This document shows, one piece after another, positions 1 to 8,443 of a DNA stretch of 33,132 bases. The first letter of the stretch is position 1. Each line of letters starts with the position of its first letter. The stretch is from positions 244,375-277,506 of the forward strand of contig CP070670.1 of assembly GCA_020351855.1 (NCBI GenBank), given 5' to 3'. This stretch comes from Gemmatimonadota bacterium. GTDB taxonomy: Bacteria > Gemmatimonadota > Gemmatimonadetes > Palauibacterales > Palauibacteraceae. The position numbers were made by a program, and so were the translations under genes. The notes under the pieces are model-generated. The model was not told where the DNA came from. It was given only the letters and a program-made list of their open reading frames with translations, and made no database searches.

Positions 1-55
1 GCAGCGCCTCGACTAGGAGCCGCTCTCTCCGTTCGCTCCGCTCGGTATCAGGCAT
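1..55 (-). CDS. Partial unidentified protein, N-terminus only
   Basis: An open frame begins at the ATG at 55-53 and runs off the left edge after 18 codons, reading MPDTERSERRERLLVEAL. The product is not recognisable from so few residues; the charged helix-like sequence would fit many families, including the start of a DNA-binding regulator. The start is chosen because a strong promoter places its transcription start within a few bases of this ATG. An in-frame ATG at 73-71 lies inside the promoter spacer and so is unlikely to be transcribed. No Shine-Dalgarno sequence is visible, as expected for a leaderless message. The region could instead be the start of an RNA gene. Confidence 0.4.
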   Translation of the reverse strand, partial: MPDTERSERRERLLVEAL

Positions 56-63
56 GGCGCCGC

Positions 64-92
64 ATTCTGACATGCTCGTCCGGAACTGTCAA
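64..92 (-). promoter_or_regulatory. Sigma-70-like promoter for the leftmost gene
   Basis: On the minus strand a -35 box TTGACA (92-87) and a -10 box CAGAAT (69-64) are separated by exactly 17 bases. This is the best match to the housekeeping promoter consensus in the window. The expected transcription start falls about 6-8 bases beyond the -10 box, at or just before the ATG at 55-53, so the transcript would be nearly leaderless. It lies downstream of the thiI stop and drives transcription out of the left edge. Confidence 0.65.
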
Positions 93-126
93 AGCGGCGG
101 GCGCCCGGAACGCCCACCCCTCCCCG

Positions 127-1617
127 TCAGCCCCGCTCATCCGCCGACACGCCGGCTCGCTCGCCCGGTTGGCGACGCAGGCCACGCACGCCGCCGCGGA
201 AGCTGTAGGCCTCGTAGCCGGCGGACTGCATTCGCTCCGCAAGATGGGCCGTGAGGATCCCCTCGGCGCAGTAAAGGATGTACGTCTGCTCGCGCGGAAG
301 TTGGCCGAAGTCCCGCATCAGCGCATGGTACGGCTGATGGCGGGCGCCAGGCCAGTGCCACAGCAGGAACGCGTCCGGTTCTCGCGTGTCGATCACGACC
401 GCGTCCTCGGGAATCTCGCTCACGAACAGATGAGGGCCGATGATCTCGGCCGTATCGAGACCCCGAATCCCCAGGCTCTCACGCTCTGCAACGGCGCGGT
501 CGAGCACCGTCAGATCCACGTCACGCTCCTGCGCCTCCACGGCATCCGGTCTCGCCGCCGTCACCGGACGGTCCGGCACGATGTCGCAGTACTCCCGTAC
601 CCGGGCGGAAAGGTCGTGGGTCCCGATCGTGCGCGCCCTCTCGAGGATCTCCTCCTTCGAAAAGCCGACGAGGGGCCTGAGCACGGGCAGGGGCGCCACG
701 GCATCGATGGCCCGCAAGTTGGGCAGCGTCTGCGAGGAGACCTGTCCGATCGACTCCCCGGTCACGATCGCATCCGCGCCGACCTCTTCCGCGACGGCCG
801 CGGCGGCCCGATACATCATCCGTTTCAGCGTGAGCTGCCAGTAGGACGGCTTGACGCGGTTCCGGAAGTCGTCGAGCACGGGCTCGAAGCCGATCACGTG
901 CAGGCGCGGATCCGTCCCGTAGCTCCATTCTTCGGCCAGGACCTTGATGACCTCTATCGTGAGGCGCTTGTAGGCAGCGCCCCCCAGATTGCAGAACACG
1001 TATTCGAGCTCGACCCCTCGCCGGAGCGCCATCCATGCGGCAACGGCGGAATCGAAGCCCCCCGAGACGAGTGCCACCGCCTTGCCCTGGACGCCGAGCG
1101 GGAGCCCCCCCGCACCGGGCTGCGGTTCTCCAACGAAGTAAACGTCGCGGTCCCGAACCTCCAGACGCACCTCCACGTCGGGCCTGGACAGATCCACCGT
1201 CGCGCCCGGGTTGAGCGCGGCTCCCAGCTCGCGCTGCACATCATAGGAGCTGAAGTCGTGCTCGCCGGTGCGGCGGGCCCTCACCGCATACCGCCGTCCC
1301 CGAACCGCATCGGCGTAGAGACGCTGACCGAGGCTCACGATGTCATCAAGCGCAGCTTCGCAGCGGCCCTCGATGAGGGAGAACGAGCTGATGCCGAACA
1401 CGCGCTGCAGAACGGCGAGGACGGCACGATCGGGAGAAGTCAGGTGGAGCCGGCCCCACTGCCGGGTCACGCGACATCGGCATCCGCTCGATCGGCACGC
1501 ATCCGCGATGTTCCGGGCGAGACGCGCCTCGAAACGCTTGCGCGTGCGCTTGGCCTTGATGCTCAGCTCGCCCGAGAAGCGGATGAGGACCTCGACCGAT
1601 CCGGTGCTGCTCGCCAC
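127..1617 (-). CDS. thiI: tRNA 4-thiouridine synthase / thiamine sulfurtransferase ThiI
   Basis: ThiI adenylates U8 of tRNA and transfers persulfide sulfur to make 4-thiouridine; in species whose ThiI has a rhodanese domain it can also supply sulfur for the thiamine thiazole. The 496-residue protein has an N-terminal ferredoxin-like region, a THUMP region (about 60-165), a PP-loop ATP site SGGFDS (185-190) and a C-terminal rhodanese domain (about 395-485). Cys344 (in EYCDIVP) and Cys450 (in ILYCAEG) match the two cysteines that form the catalytic disulfide in E. coli ThiI, which is of similar length (482). The start is GTG with GGGAGGA eight bases upstream. The gene lies downstream of two tRNA genes with a terminator between. 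No TPP riboswitch is evident upstream. Confidence 0.95.
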   Translation of the reverse strand: MASSTGSVEVLIRFSGELSIKAKRTRKRFEARLARNIADACRSSGCRCRVTRQWGRLHLTSPDRAVLAVLQRVFGISSFSLIEGRCEAALDDIVSLGQRLYADAVRGRRYAVRARRTGEHDFSSYDVQRELGAALNPGATVDLSRPDVEVRLEVRDRDVYFVGEPQPGAGGLPLGVQGKAVALVSGGFDSAVAAWMALRRGVELEYVFCNLGGAAYKRLTIEVIKVLAEEWSYGTDPRLHVIGFEPVLDDFRNRVKPSYWQLTLKRMMYRAAAAVAEEVGADAIVTGESIGQVSSQTLPNLRAIDAVAPLPVLRPLVGFSKEEILERARTIGTHDLSARVREYCDIVPDRPVTAARPDAVEAQERDVDLTVLDRAVAERESLGIRGLDTAEIIGPHLFVSEIPEDAVVIDTREPDAFLLWHWPGARHQPYHALMRDFGQLPREQTYILYCAEGILTAHLAERMQSAGYEAYSFRGGVRGLRRQPGERAGVSADERG

Positions 1618-1676
1618 GATAGGCGTCCTCCCGATCCACGGCGGGCCCGGCTCGGCGGAGGGAGCATGCCGTGTAC

Positions 1677-1707
1677 GAAAGGCCCGGCCGCCTCAGGCGA
1701 CCGGGCC
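1677..1707 (-). terminator. Intrinsic terminator after the tRNA pair
   Basis: On the minus strand a 12-bp, almost entirely G-C stem (one T-G pair) with a 3-base loop, TGA, occupies 1707-1681 and is followed by TTT (1680-1678). It lies 15 bases after the 3' end of the elongator-type tRNA-Met and before thiI. The T tract is short, but the stem is very stable. Confidence 0.7.
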
Positions 1708-1722
1708 GCGGCTCTGCGGGAA

Positions 1723-1796
1723 TGGCAGGGGCGGGATTCGAACCCGCGACCCAGGGCTTATGAGTCCCTTGCTCTACCAGGCTGAGCTACCCTGCC
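1723..1796 (-). tRNA. tRNA-Met (CAU), elongator type
   Basis: A full cloverleaf can be folded: acceptor GGCAGGG/CCCTGCC with discriminator A, D stem GCTC/GAGC, anticodon loop CTCATAA (anticodon at 1762-1760), T stem GCGGG/CCCGC with loop TTCGAAT. The C11-G24 D-stem pair and the paired first base mark it as an elongator, unlike its neighbour. The innermost anticodon-stem pair (31-39) is A-G, a mismatch. The 3' CCA is not encoded; the genome continues TTC after the discriminator. A CAU anticodon can also belong to tRNA-Ile2 modified by TilS; sequence alone does not fully exclude this. Confidence 0.92.
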
Positions 1797-1824
1797 CTCG
1801 CCCGTCCAGGAATGCCGGCTGGAC

Positions 1825-1853
1825 AAAAAGTCGGCCGGAGACTGGCTCCGGCC
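1825..1853 (-). terminator. Hairpin terminator between the two tRNAs
   Basis: On the minus strand a perfect 8-bp stem, GGCCGGAG/CTCCGGCC with a 5-base loop, is followed by GAC and TTTTT (1829-1825). It stands 24 bases after the initiator tRNA and 28 bases before the next tRNA. It has the form of a Rho-independent terminator, yet no clear promoter fits in the short gap that follows, so the second tRNA may depend on readthrough. Confidence 0.75.
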
Positions 1854-1877
1854 CCGTGTGTGAATGCAAGCCCTCGA

Positions 1878-1951
<74 letters not shown>

Positions 1952-1962
1952 GCGTAAATGCT

Positions 1963-1991
1963 AATCTAGAAGTGAGTTGCCTACCGGTCAA
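1963..1991 (-). promoter_or_regulatory. Promoter of the initiator tRNA
   Basis: On the minus strand a -35 box TTGACC (1991-1986) and a -10 box TAGATT (1968-1963) are separated by exactly 17 bases. The -10 box ends 11 bases before the mature 5' end of tRNA-fMet, leaving a short 5' leader for RNase P. The -35 box lies within the last codons of the upstream ftsB-like gene. Confidence 0.65.
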
Positions 1992-2304
1992 CCGGATCGT
2001 TCCGGACCGCTTCCACCTCGACGAAGCGGTACAGACGCTCACCGTCGCGGATGAAGCCGTAGCGCTCTCGGGCGACCCGCTCGATCGCCTCGGCGCTCCA
2101 CTCGAGACTGTCGGCCCACCGGTCCAGCGAGTCTGTCACCGACGCCAGCGAGTCGATCCGCCCGGTAAGCACCTGCTCCTCGGCGCGCAGCGCCCGGAGG
2201 TCCAGAGCAGAGTACTCCCCGCCGAGAATGAAGTAATAGCCGGCGGCAACAACGAGCGCCGCCACGAGCAACCGCAAGCCGACTCTTCGCAGCCTCTCAG
2301 ACAT
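1981..2304 (-). CDS. FtsB/DivIC-family septum formation initiator
   Basis: This is a 107-residue bitopic membrane protein of the FtsB/DivIC family, which forms a trimer with FtsL and FtsQ/DivIB and recruits late division proteins to the septum. A short basic N-terminus precedes one membrane helix (about 9-27), then a leucine-rich coiled coil (about 35-68) and the family's conserved end, ERVARERYGFIRDGE, followed by an aromatic strand. Length and domain order match the family. It starts with ATG preceded by GGGAG. It lies 36 bases downstream of eno, an arrangement seen in many bacteria, and is probably cotranscribed with it. Confidence 0.88.
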   Translation of the reverse strand: MSERLRRVGLRLLVAALVVAAGYYFILGGEYSALDLRALRAEEQVLTGRIDSLASVTDSLDRWADSLEWSAEAIERVARERYGFIRDGERLYRFVEVEAVRNDPVDR

Positions 2305-2340
2305 GGTCTCCCGAGCCGTGCCGCGATGAGCGGGACATCT

Positions 2341-3678
<1,338 letters not shown>

Positions 3679-3702
3679 TTAGACGGCAGGCGGTCTGGGA
3701 GG

Positions 3703-3717
3703 CAAATTGTCTATACT
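3703..3717. promoter_or_regulatory. AT-rich divergent promoter region between eno and the SPFH gene
   Basis: The 164-base gap between the two divergent starts contains one AT-rich patch, caaattgtctatact, in otherwise GC-rich sequence. Rightward, TATACT (3712-3717) is a good -10 box, but no good -35 box lies 16-18 bases upstream. Leftward, TATAGA or GACAAT could serve eno, with TTGTAG a weak -35. Both assignments are tentative. Confidence 0.35.
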
Positions 3718-3827
3718 GGGGCCAGGCTACAAGCCGGGTGACTCCCCCTTCGGCCCAGCGCCTCGGGCGCAGCGGCTCGTTCGCTGGGATGGGAAGTCGC
3801 GTATCCGCTTCGAAACGAGGAGAAACG

Positions 3828-4700
3828 ATGAGCACGCCAATCAGGAGATCACGCCTGGATCTGAAGAGAACGTTCCGCGGTGCGGGAGCGGTCGGCTCAG
3901 GGGTCCTGGTGGTGGTCGTCGCCCTGCTGCTGCTATTCGGCTTCAATCGGGTCGATGACTTCGAGGTCGCCGTGAAGCGCAACCCGGTGACCGGAGCGGT
4001 GGACGCCCAACCGTACCGGCAGGGACTCTACCATTCGATCCTCCGCTCGTGGACCAACTACTCGCTGCGGGAGAACGAGTATCCGCCCTCCGGCCAGAGC
4101 GAACGTCTCGCCGCCCTTACCGCCGACCAGCTCACGATCGAGGTGGACGCGGCCTACCGGTACCGTTTGAACCCGGACTCGATCGTCCACCTCTACCTGA
4201 GCGTCGGGGACGCCCGCGCGATCCACAACTTCGTGTACAACACGTACCAGTCGGCGGTGCGGGACGCCGTCGCCGAGATCGTCGCGGCCAACATCCTGTC
4301 CCGTGAGCGCGTCGGCATCGGGGGCAGGATCGATGAGCTGATGTCGGCGAGTCTGGCTCCTCGCGGGATCGTCATGACGCAGTTCTTCGTCCGGGAGATC
4401 GAGCCGCCGGAGGCGCTGCGACAGGCGATCGAGGAGAAGCTGGCCCGCGAGCAGCAGGTGCAGGCCGAGCGCTATCAGACGCAGGTGGTCCAGGAGCAGG
4501 CCAACCAGAAGCGCGCGGAGGCGGCTGGGATCCGGGATGCGCAGGAGATCATCGCGGAGAGCCTGACGGGACCGGCCGGCCAGCGCTACCTGTACTGGCG
4601 CTACCTCGAGATGCTGGGCGAGGTCGGAGCGGGAACCAACAACATGGTGATTGCCCCGACGGAGGGCGGGATTCCCCTCTTCTTCACTCCGGACCGCTAG
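3828..4700 (+). CDS. SPFH/band-7 domain membrane protein, prohibitin-like
   Basis: This 290-residue protein belongs to the SPFH (stomatin/prohibitin/flotillin/HflK-C) group, which forms membrane-anchored oligomeric cages and often modulates membrane proteases or domain organisation. A basic N-terminus precedes one membrane helix (about 20-40). The band-7 domain follows (about 41-205), including the VDAAYRYRLNPDS strand region, and then a Glu/Gln/Ala-rich coiled coil (about 200-245). The prohibitin-like layout makes it a better match to the prohibitin branch than to a specific HflC. The start at 3828 follows GAGGAGA with six bases of spacing; longer upstream frames lack this. It is one of only three rightward genes here, and its last 17 bases overlap the end of the convergent plsC gene. 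Confidence 0.85.
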   Translation: MSTPIRRSRLDLKRTFRGAGAVGSGVLVVVVALLLLFGFNRVDDFEVAVKRNPVTGAVDAQPYRQGLYHSILRSWTNYSLRENEYPPSGQSERLAALTADQLTIEVDAAYRYRLNPDSIVHLYLSVGDARAIHNFVYNTYQSAVRDAVAEIVAANILSRERVGIGGRIDELMSASLAPRGIVMTQFFVREIEPPEALRQAIEEKLAREQQVQAERYQTQVVQEQANQKRAEAAGIRDAQEIIAESLTGPAGQRYLYWRYLEMLGEVGAGTNNMVIAPTEGGIPLFFTPDR

Positions 4701-5475
4701 GAGCGCGGCGCTCCCTCCCGGCGGACTCGCGAGAGGTCACGTCGGGAGAGGCTCCCTGGGGTCGCTCGCGGCGCGCCTGCGCGAGCATGGCGCTGATCTC
4801 CCTTCGCGACCGCTCGAGCAGCACGTCGCGGTCCGGAGCGTCCGGTTCGTCCAGCTCGATCGGCTCACCGCAGTACAGCAGGAGCGGACGTGGCTGGACG
4901 CGCAGCGGCCGGGCCGTGATCTCGGCTCCTCCATCTACGACGATCGGCACCACCTTCGTGCGGGTCTCGAGAGCCAGGGCGAACGTTCCCTTCTTGAAGG
5001 GACCCAAACGTCCATCCCGGGACCGGGTGCCCTCCGGGAAGAGACCGAGCGAGAGCCCCTCCTTCTGCATGCGCACGCCGGCTCGACGCATGGCCTCCGC
5101 AGCCTGGACGCGGTCCTTTCGGTCGATGAAGACGTGTCCTGCATGGCGCATCGCACGAGCGAAGATCGGGATCCGCGACAACTCTTTCTTCGCGACGAAG
5201 CGCAGCGACACGGGCAGGGTGGCGAACATCGCCCAGATGTCGAACATCGACTGATGGTTGCTGACGATGATCTGGGCTCCGCCGGGCTCGATGTGATTCA
5301 GGCCCTCGACGCGTACCGGCACGCCGGCCGCCCGCAGCACGAGGCGGGACCAGTTGCGGTGGACCCAGTCGTACGCGCCCTTCTCGGCGTTGAGCAGTCC
5401 GGCGACGATCGCCACGACGGAGAAGAAGATGGTTGACACGACGACCACGACGCCGAACACGAGCGAGCGGATCAC
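4684..5475 (-). CDS. plsC: 1-acyl-sn-glycerol-3-phosphate acyltransferase (PlsC family)
   Basis: PlsC-type enzymes acylate lysophosphatidic acid to phosphatidic acid at the inner membrane face. The 263-residue protein begins with a membrane helix (about 4-27), then carries the acyltransferase blocks: NHQSMFD with catalytic His74 and Asp79 (HX4D), the FIDRKDR block (about 116-122), FPEGTRS (146-152) for phosphate binding, and a VVPIVV strand. The charged tail after about 230 is likely disordered. The start is a GTG whose last two bases share the thiL stop codon (GTGA overlap), implying translational coupling with thiL. Related lysophospholipid acyltransferases share these motifs, so substrate choice is inferred. 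Confidence 0.9.
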   Translation of the reverse strand: MIRSLVFGVVVVVSTIFFSVVAIVAGLLNAEKGAYDWVHRNWSRLVLRAAGVPVRVEGLNHIEPGGAQIIVSNHQSMFDIWAMFATLPVSLRFVAKKELSRIPIFARAMRHAGHVFIDRKDRVQAAEAMRRAGVRMQKEGLSLGLFPEGTRSRDGRLGPFKKGTFALALETRTKVVPIVVDGGAEITARPLRVQPRPLLLYCGEPIELDEPDAPDRDVLLERSRREISAMLAQARRERPQGASPDVTSRESAGRERRAPSGPE

Positions 5476-6476
5476 CTGCCCCGTGCCCCCTCGAAGTGGT
5501 CGTACCCATCGAGGTCCGCGGGGAGGATGGACCCGCTCGCCGAAGTCCAGGCTATGCCGACCCCACGCTCTACCCGGCCGATCCTCGTCAAGGCGACACC
5601 GAACCGCCCCTCGAACGCGGCGCGCGCCGCATCCACACTTCCGGGCTCGCTGCAGAAGAGCAACTCGTAGTCCTCCCCCCCGGCCATGGCGATTCGGAGC
5701 GCCGCTCCCCTCTGGGCGTACTCGGAGAGCGGCGGCGCGAGGGGCACCGCGTCGAGGTCGATCGCGAGACGGGTCTGCGATGCAGCCGCCAGTTGCCGTG
5801 CATCGCCGGCCAGTCCGTCCGACACGTCGATGAGCGCGGTCAGTCGGCAGTTCTCGCCGAGCCAGATCGCCTCGTCTATGCGGGCGGCTGGCGCCTCGAA
5901 GGCGGCCGTCGCACGAGGATCCGGCTCGAGCGAGCGCTGCCAGGCGTGCACGGCCGCGGCGGCGCCACCCACGGCACCCGTGAGCCAGACCTCGTCGCCG
6001 GGTCTGGCACCCGAGCGGCGTAGCGGCGCCTCGGTGGCCCCGACGGCGCACACATCGATGGCCAATGCCTCGGTGGAATGCGTGAGGTCTCCACCCAACA
6101 AACCCGCTCCGTACCGTCGCAGGCACTCCCCGAAACCCTCGCCCAAGCCGATCAGCGTTCGCTCCTCCGTCTCAGGAGGCACCATGAGGGAGACCAGCAC
6201 GCCCACCGGTCGGGCGGCCATCGCCGCCAGATCGGAGAGCGCCCCGGCCGCGGCCCGAAAGCCGATGGCCTCCCAGCAGGACCAGGCCCGCTGAAAGTGG
6301 ACGCCCTCCACGAAGGCATCCGAAGTCAGCACGACGAGACCATCGGTCCACTCGAGAACCGCCGCGTCATCTCCCGGCGGCACCCGCACCCCGACTGCCT
6401 CTGATCGGACCGCGCCCACAAACGAGCGAATCCGGTCGAATTCCGGCCCTGGCTTCAGCCCCTCTATGAAATCCAT
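5472..6476 (-). CDS. thiL: Thiamine-monophosphate kinase ThiL
   Basis: ThiL phosphorylates thiamine monophosphate with ATP to make thiamine diphosphate, the active cofactor, which transketolase at the right edge of this window uses. The 334-residue protein has the AIRS/PurM-like fold markers: GDDAAV (35-40), SDAFVEGVHF (52-61), GGD (128-130), the central DVSDGL (217-222) and GGEDYELLF (266-274). Length is typical. It starts with ATG, but the upstream Shine-Dalgarno is weak. It is coupled by a 3-base overlap to plsC downstream and follows nnr by 40 bases. No TPP riboswitch is seen. Confidence 0.95.
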   Translation of the reverse strand: MDFIEGLKPGPEFDRIRSFVGAVRSEAVGVRVPPGDDAAVLEWTDGLVVLTSDAFVEGVHFQRAWSCWEAIGFRAAAGALSDLAAMAARPVGVLVSLMVPPETEERTLIGLGEGFGECLRRYGAGLLGGDLTHSTEALAIDVCAVGATEAPLRRSGARPGDEVWLTGAVGGAAAAVHAWQRSLEPDPRATAAFEAPAARIDEAIWLGENCRLTALIDVSDGLAGDARQLAAASQTRLAIDLDAVPLAPPLSEYAQRGAALRIAMAGGEDYELLFCSEPGSVDAARAAFEGRFGVALTRIGRVERGVGIAWTSASGSILPADLDGYDHFEGARGR

Positions 6477-6516
6477 CGGCGCTGACCGTCGGTCCCGCGG
6501 CGCTGCGTCGGCCCAC

Positions 6517-8097
6517 TCACGGCGAGGGTGGTGAACCGCGCGGTGCAGGAAGGAAGAGCAGGTATGGCTCCACCGCCCCTCGGCACTCCACGATACGGCG
6601 GCGCGCCTCGGGGATGCGATCGGGCAGATCCGCTGCGGAATGACCGATCGGGTCGGGGGCTTGCAGGGCGGCGTAGCCGGAGAGCTGGAGGGCGGCCGAC
6701 GCCGCGTCCAGCGCAGACAGGCCGGCAGCCTGCTGCGCCGCGATGACTCCCGTCAGCACGTCACCCACGCCACCCGTCGCCAGTGCCACGTCACCGCTCG
6801 TGCTCACCCGTACCGGCTCATCGCCTCCTGCCACCCAGGACGGCGCGCCCTTCAGCAGCACGGCGCAGCCCAACGCTTGCGACGCCTCGGTTGCGCAGGC
6901 CGGCGGGTCGGCCATGATCTCCCCGATCGGCCGGTTCATGAGCCGGCTCAGCTCGCCCGGGTGGGGCGTGACCAGCGTGGCGGACGGTAGATGCTCCGCC
7001 AGCGCCCCCGCCTCTCCCGCCCAGGCGTTCAGTCCATCGGCATCGACGACCGCCGGCTTGCCTTCCAGGGCTGCCCGGTCCAGCACCTGCTCCACCAGAG
7101 CACGCCGAGCCCTCTCGCCACCCAGACCCGGTCCCACGGCGACCGCATCCGCCCAGGCCACCGCCTCGCCGACGGCGACTTCATCCTCCCATTCCACGAA
7201 GATCGTCTCCGGAGCCGCTCGCTGGACGATCTCGCGGTTCGCTGCAGCTCCCACGACGCGGACGATGCCCGCTCCGGCTCGCACCGCACCCCGCGCGGCC
7301 AACACCGACGCTCCGGCCATGCCGCGCTGGCCGGCCACGATCGTTACGTAGCCCGCACGCCCCTTGTGCGCGTCGGCCGGCCGCGCCGGCAGCAGCCGGG
7401 CCACCCAACCGTCCGTGATGGCCCGGAAGCCCATCGGGCGAGGCGGGGGCGGGAACCCGATCTCCACGGCGATGAGATCGCCGCAGTAGCCCCGCGCTGG
7501 GTGGCGCAGAAGCCCGACCTTCGGCCAGCCGAGACCGACCGTGAACCGCGCTCTTACGCATTCCCCGTGCACGGCACCGCTCGTGAAGTCGGCCCCGCTC
7601 GGACCATCGACGGCGACGACCGGACGAGCCGCTGCGTTCACGGTCCGGATGATTCCGGCGACCGGTTCTCGGGGCGCACCGGTGACGCCGGTGCCCAGCA
7701 GCCCATCGAGCACCACATCGGTCGTGGCGAGAAGCGGACCCAGTTCCTCCGGCCCCTGTAGCCGAATCGGCCACCCGACAAGCACGTCGGGCTTGGGCGC
7801 CCGCGACCCGCACAGGATCGCGCGCACCTCGCGTCCCCATGCAGCGAGCGTGCGCGCCGCGACGAGCGCATCGGCTCCGTTGTGTCCGCTCCCCGCCAGC
7901 GCCAGGACACTCCCCCGCGGGAGGAAGCGCTGCACCGCATGGGCGATCTCGCGCCCGGCCGACTCTATGAGGGCTCGCTCCGGTATGGCGCCCGATTCCG
8001 CGGCCCACCGGTCCAGCTCCGCCATCTCATCTGCCGTCGGCAGCCACACGACCTCGGCGCCGCGCGGAAGACTCGGACCGGCTGAACCGTCGCTCAT
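6517..8097 (-). CDS. nnr: Bifunctional NAD(P)H-hydrate epimerase / ADP-dependent dehydratase
   Basis: This enzyme repairs damaged NADH and NADPH: the N-terminal half epimerises R and S hydrates (NAD(P)HX) and the C-terminal half dehydrates S-NAD(P)HX using ADP. The 526 residues contain a YjeF_N domain (about 20-215) with AGSGHNGADALVAAR, DGLLGTGVTG and VDGPSGADF, and a ribokinase-like YjeF_C domain (about 235-515) with TLVTPHPGE, LLKGAPSWV and TGGVGDVLTG carrying the catalytic Asp. The usual GNNGGDG nucleotide motif of the epimerase reads GHNGADA here, a mild departure. It starts with ATG. It follows the small zinc-ribbon gene by about 98 bases and precedes thiL. Confidence 0.95.
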   Translation of the reverse strand: MSDGSAGPSLPRGAEVVWLPTADEMAELDRWAAESGAIPERALIESAGREIAHAVQRFLPRGSVLALAGSGHNGADALVAARTLAAWGREVRAILCGSRAPKPDVLVGWPIRLQGPEELGPLLATTDVVLDGLLGTGVTGAPREPVAGIIRTVNAAARPVVAVDGPSGADFTSGAVHGECVRARFTVGLGWPKVGLLRHPARGYCGDLIAVEIGFPPPPRPMGFRAITDGWVARLLPARPADAHKGRAGYVTIVAGQRGMAGASVLAARGAVRAGAGIVRVVGAAANREIVQRAAPETIFVEWEDEVAVGEAVAWADAVAVGPGLGGERARRALVEQVLDRAALEGKPAVVDADGLNAWAGEAGALAEHLPSATLVTPHPGELSRLMNRPIGEIMADPPACATEASQALGCAVLLKGAPSWVAGGDEPVRVSTSGDVALATGGVGDVLTGVIAAQQAAGLSALDAASAALQLSGYAALQAPDPIGHSAADLPDRIPEARRRIVECRGAVEPYLLFLPAPRGSPPSP

Positions 8098-8195
8098 CCC
8101 GACCTACCTGCTGGACCCCGGAGGGATGCGAGGACGGGCGTTGGAAGCGGCTGAGCGGAAGGGCGGAAGGCCATCGGGCCGAACGGCGAAGGACC

Positions 8196-8393
8196 CTACT
8201 TGAAGGACTGGCTGACGGAGCGCCCGAAGCTAATCTCGCCGTTGTCGATCCGGATGTTGAAACCGCATTCCGGATTCGAACATACCCAGGCCTTGTACCG
8301 GATCGGCGCCCCGTCCCGGCCGTAGTCCGACAACGGGATCAGGAGGCCGTCGCCACACTTGAGACAGTTGGGAAACTGCGCCGAATTCTCCAC
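8196..8393 (-). CDS. Small zinc-ribbon protein, function unknown
   Basis: A 65-residue protein with a four-cysteine zinc-ribbon pattern: CLKC near residues 10-13 and CSNPEC about 28 residues later, followed by an IRIDNGEI strand and a basic, serine-rich tail. Such single ribbons often bind nucleic acid or protein partners, but nothing here fixes the role. The GTG at 8393 is chosen because an extended Shine-Dalgarno lies just upstream; an upstream TTG at 8411 would overlap that site. It sits between the Minf_1886-family gene (50 bases) and nnr (98 bases), probably in one transcript. I do not recognise a named family. Confidence 0.75.
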   Translation of the reverse strand: MENSAQFPNCLKCGDGLLIPLSDYGRDGAPIRYKAWVCSNPECGFNIRIDNGEISFGRSVSQSFK

Positions 8394-8395
8394 GC

Positions 8396-8406
8396 GATCA
8401 CCCCCT
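8396..8406 (-). promoter_or_regulatory. Extended Shine-Dalgarno of the zinc-ribbon gene
   Basis: AGGGGGTGATC on the minus strand pairs with the 16S 3' end (GATCACCTCCT) along its full length, with one G-U wobble. The core GGGGG is seven bases before GTG 8393. This decides that start over the upstream TTG. Confidence 0.7.
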
Positions 8407-8443
8407 CCCAACGGTTAGCAGCCAATCCTCGGACGGCTTGCGC

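Noticed and set aside
71-73. ATG at 73-71 as start of the left-edge gene
   Set aside because: It lies within the promoter spacer upstream of the predicted transcription start.
169-1785. A 538-codon rightward frame opposite thiI that also crosses the tRNA-Met gene
   Set aside because: It is the complement of a clear ThiI gene and reads through a tRNA; no family resemblance.
5476-6126. Upstream extension of the plsC frame to 480 codons
   Set aside because: The extension runs inside thiL in another frame and has no acyltransferase-like sequence; the GTG overlapping the thiL stop gives normal length.
6477-6516. TPP riboswitch upstream of thiL
   Set aside because: The gap is only 40 bases and lacks the conserved CTGAGA and thi-box features; the same holds upstream of thiI.
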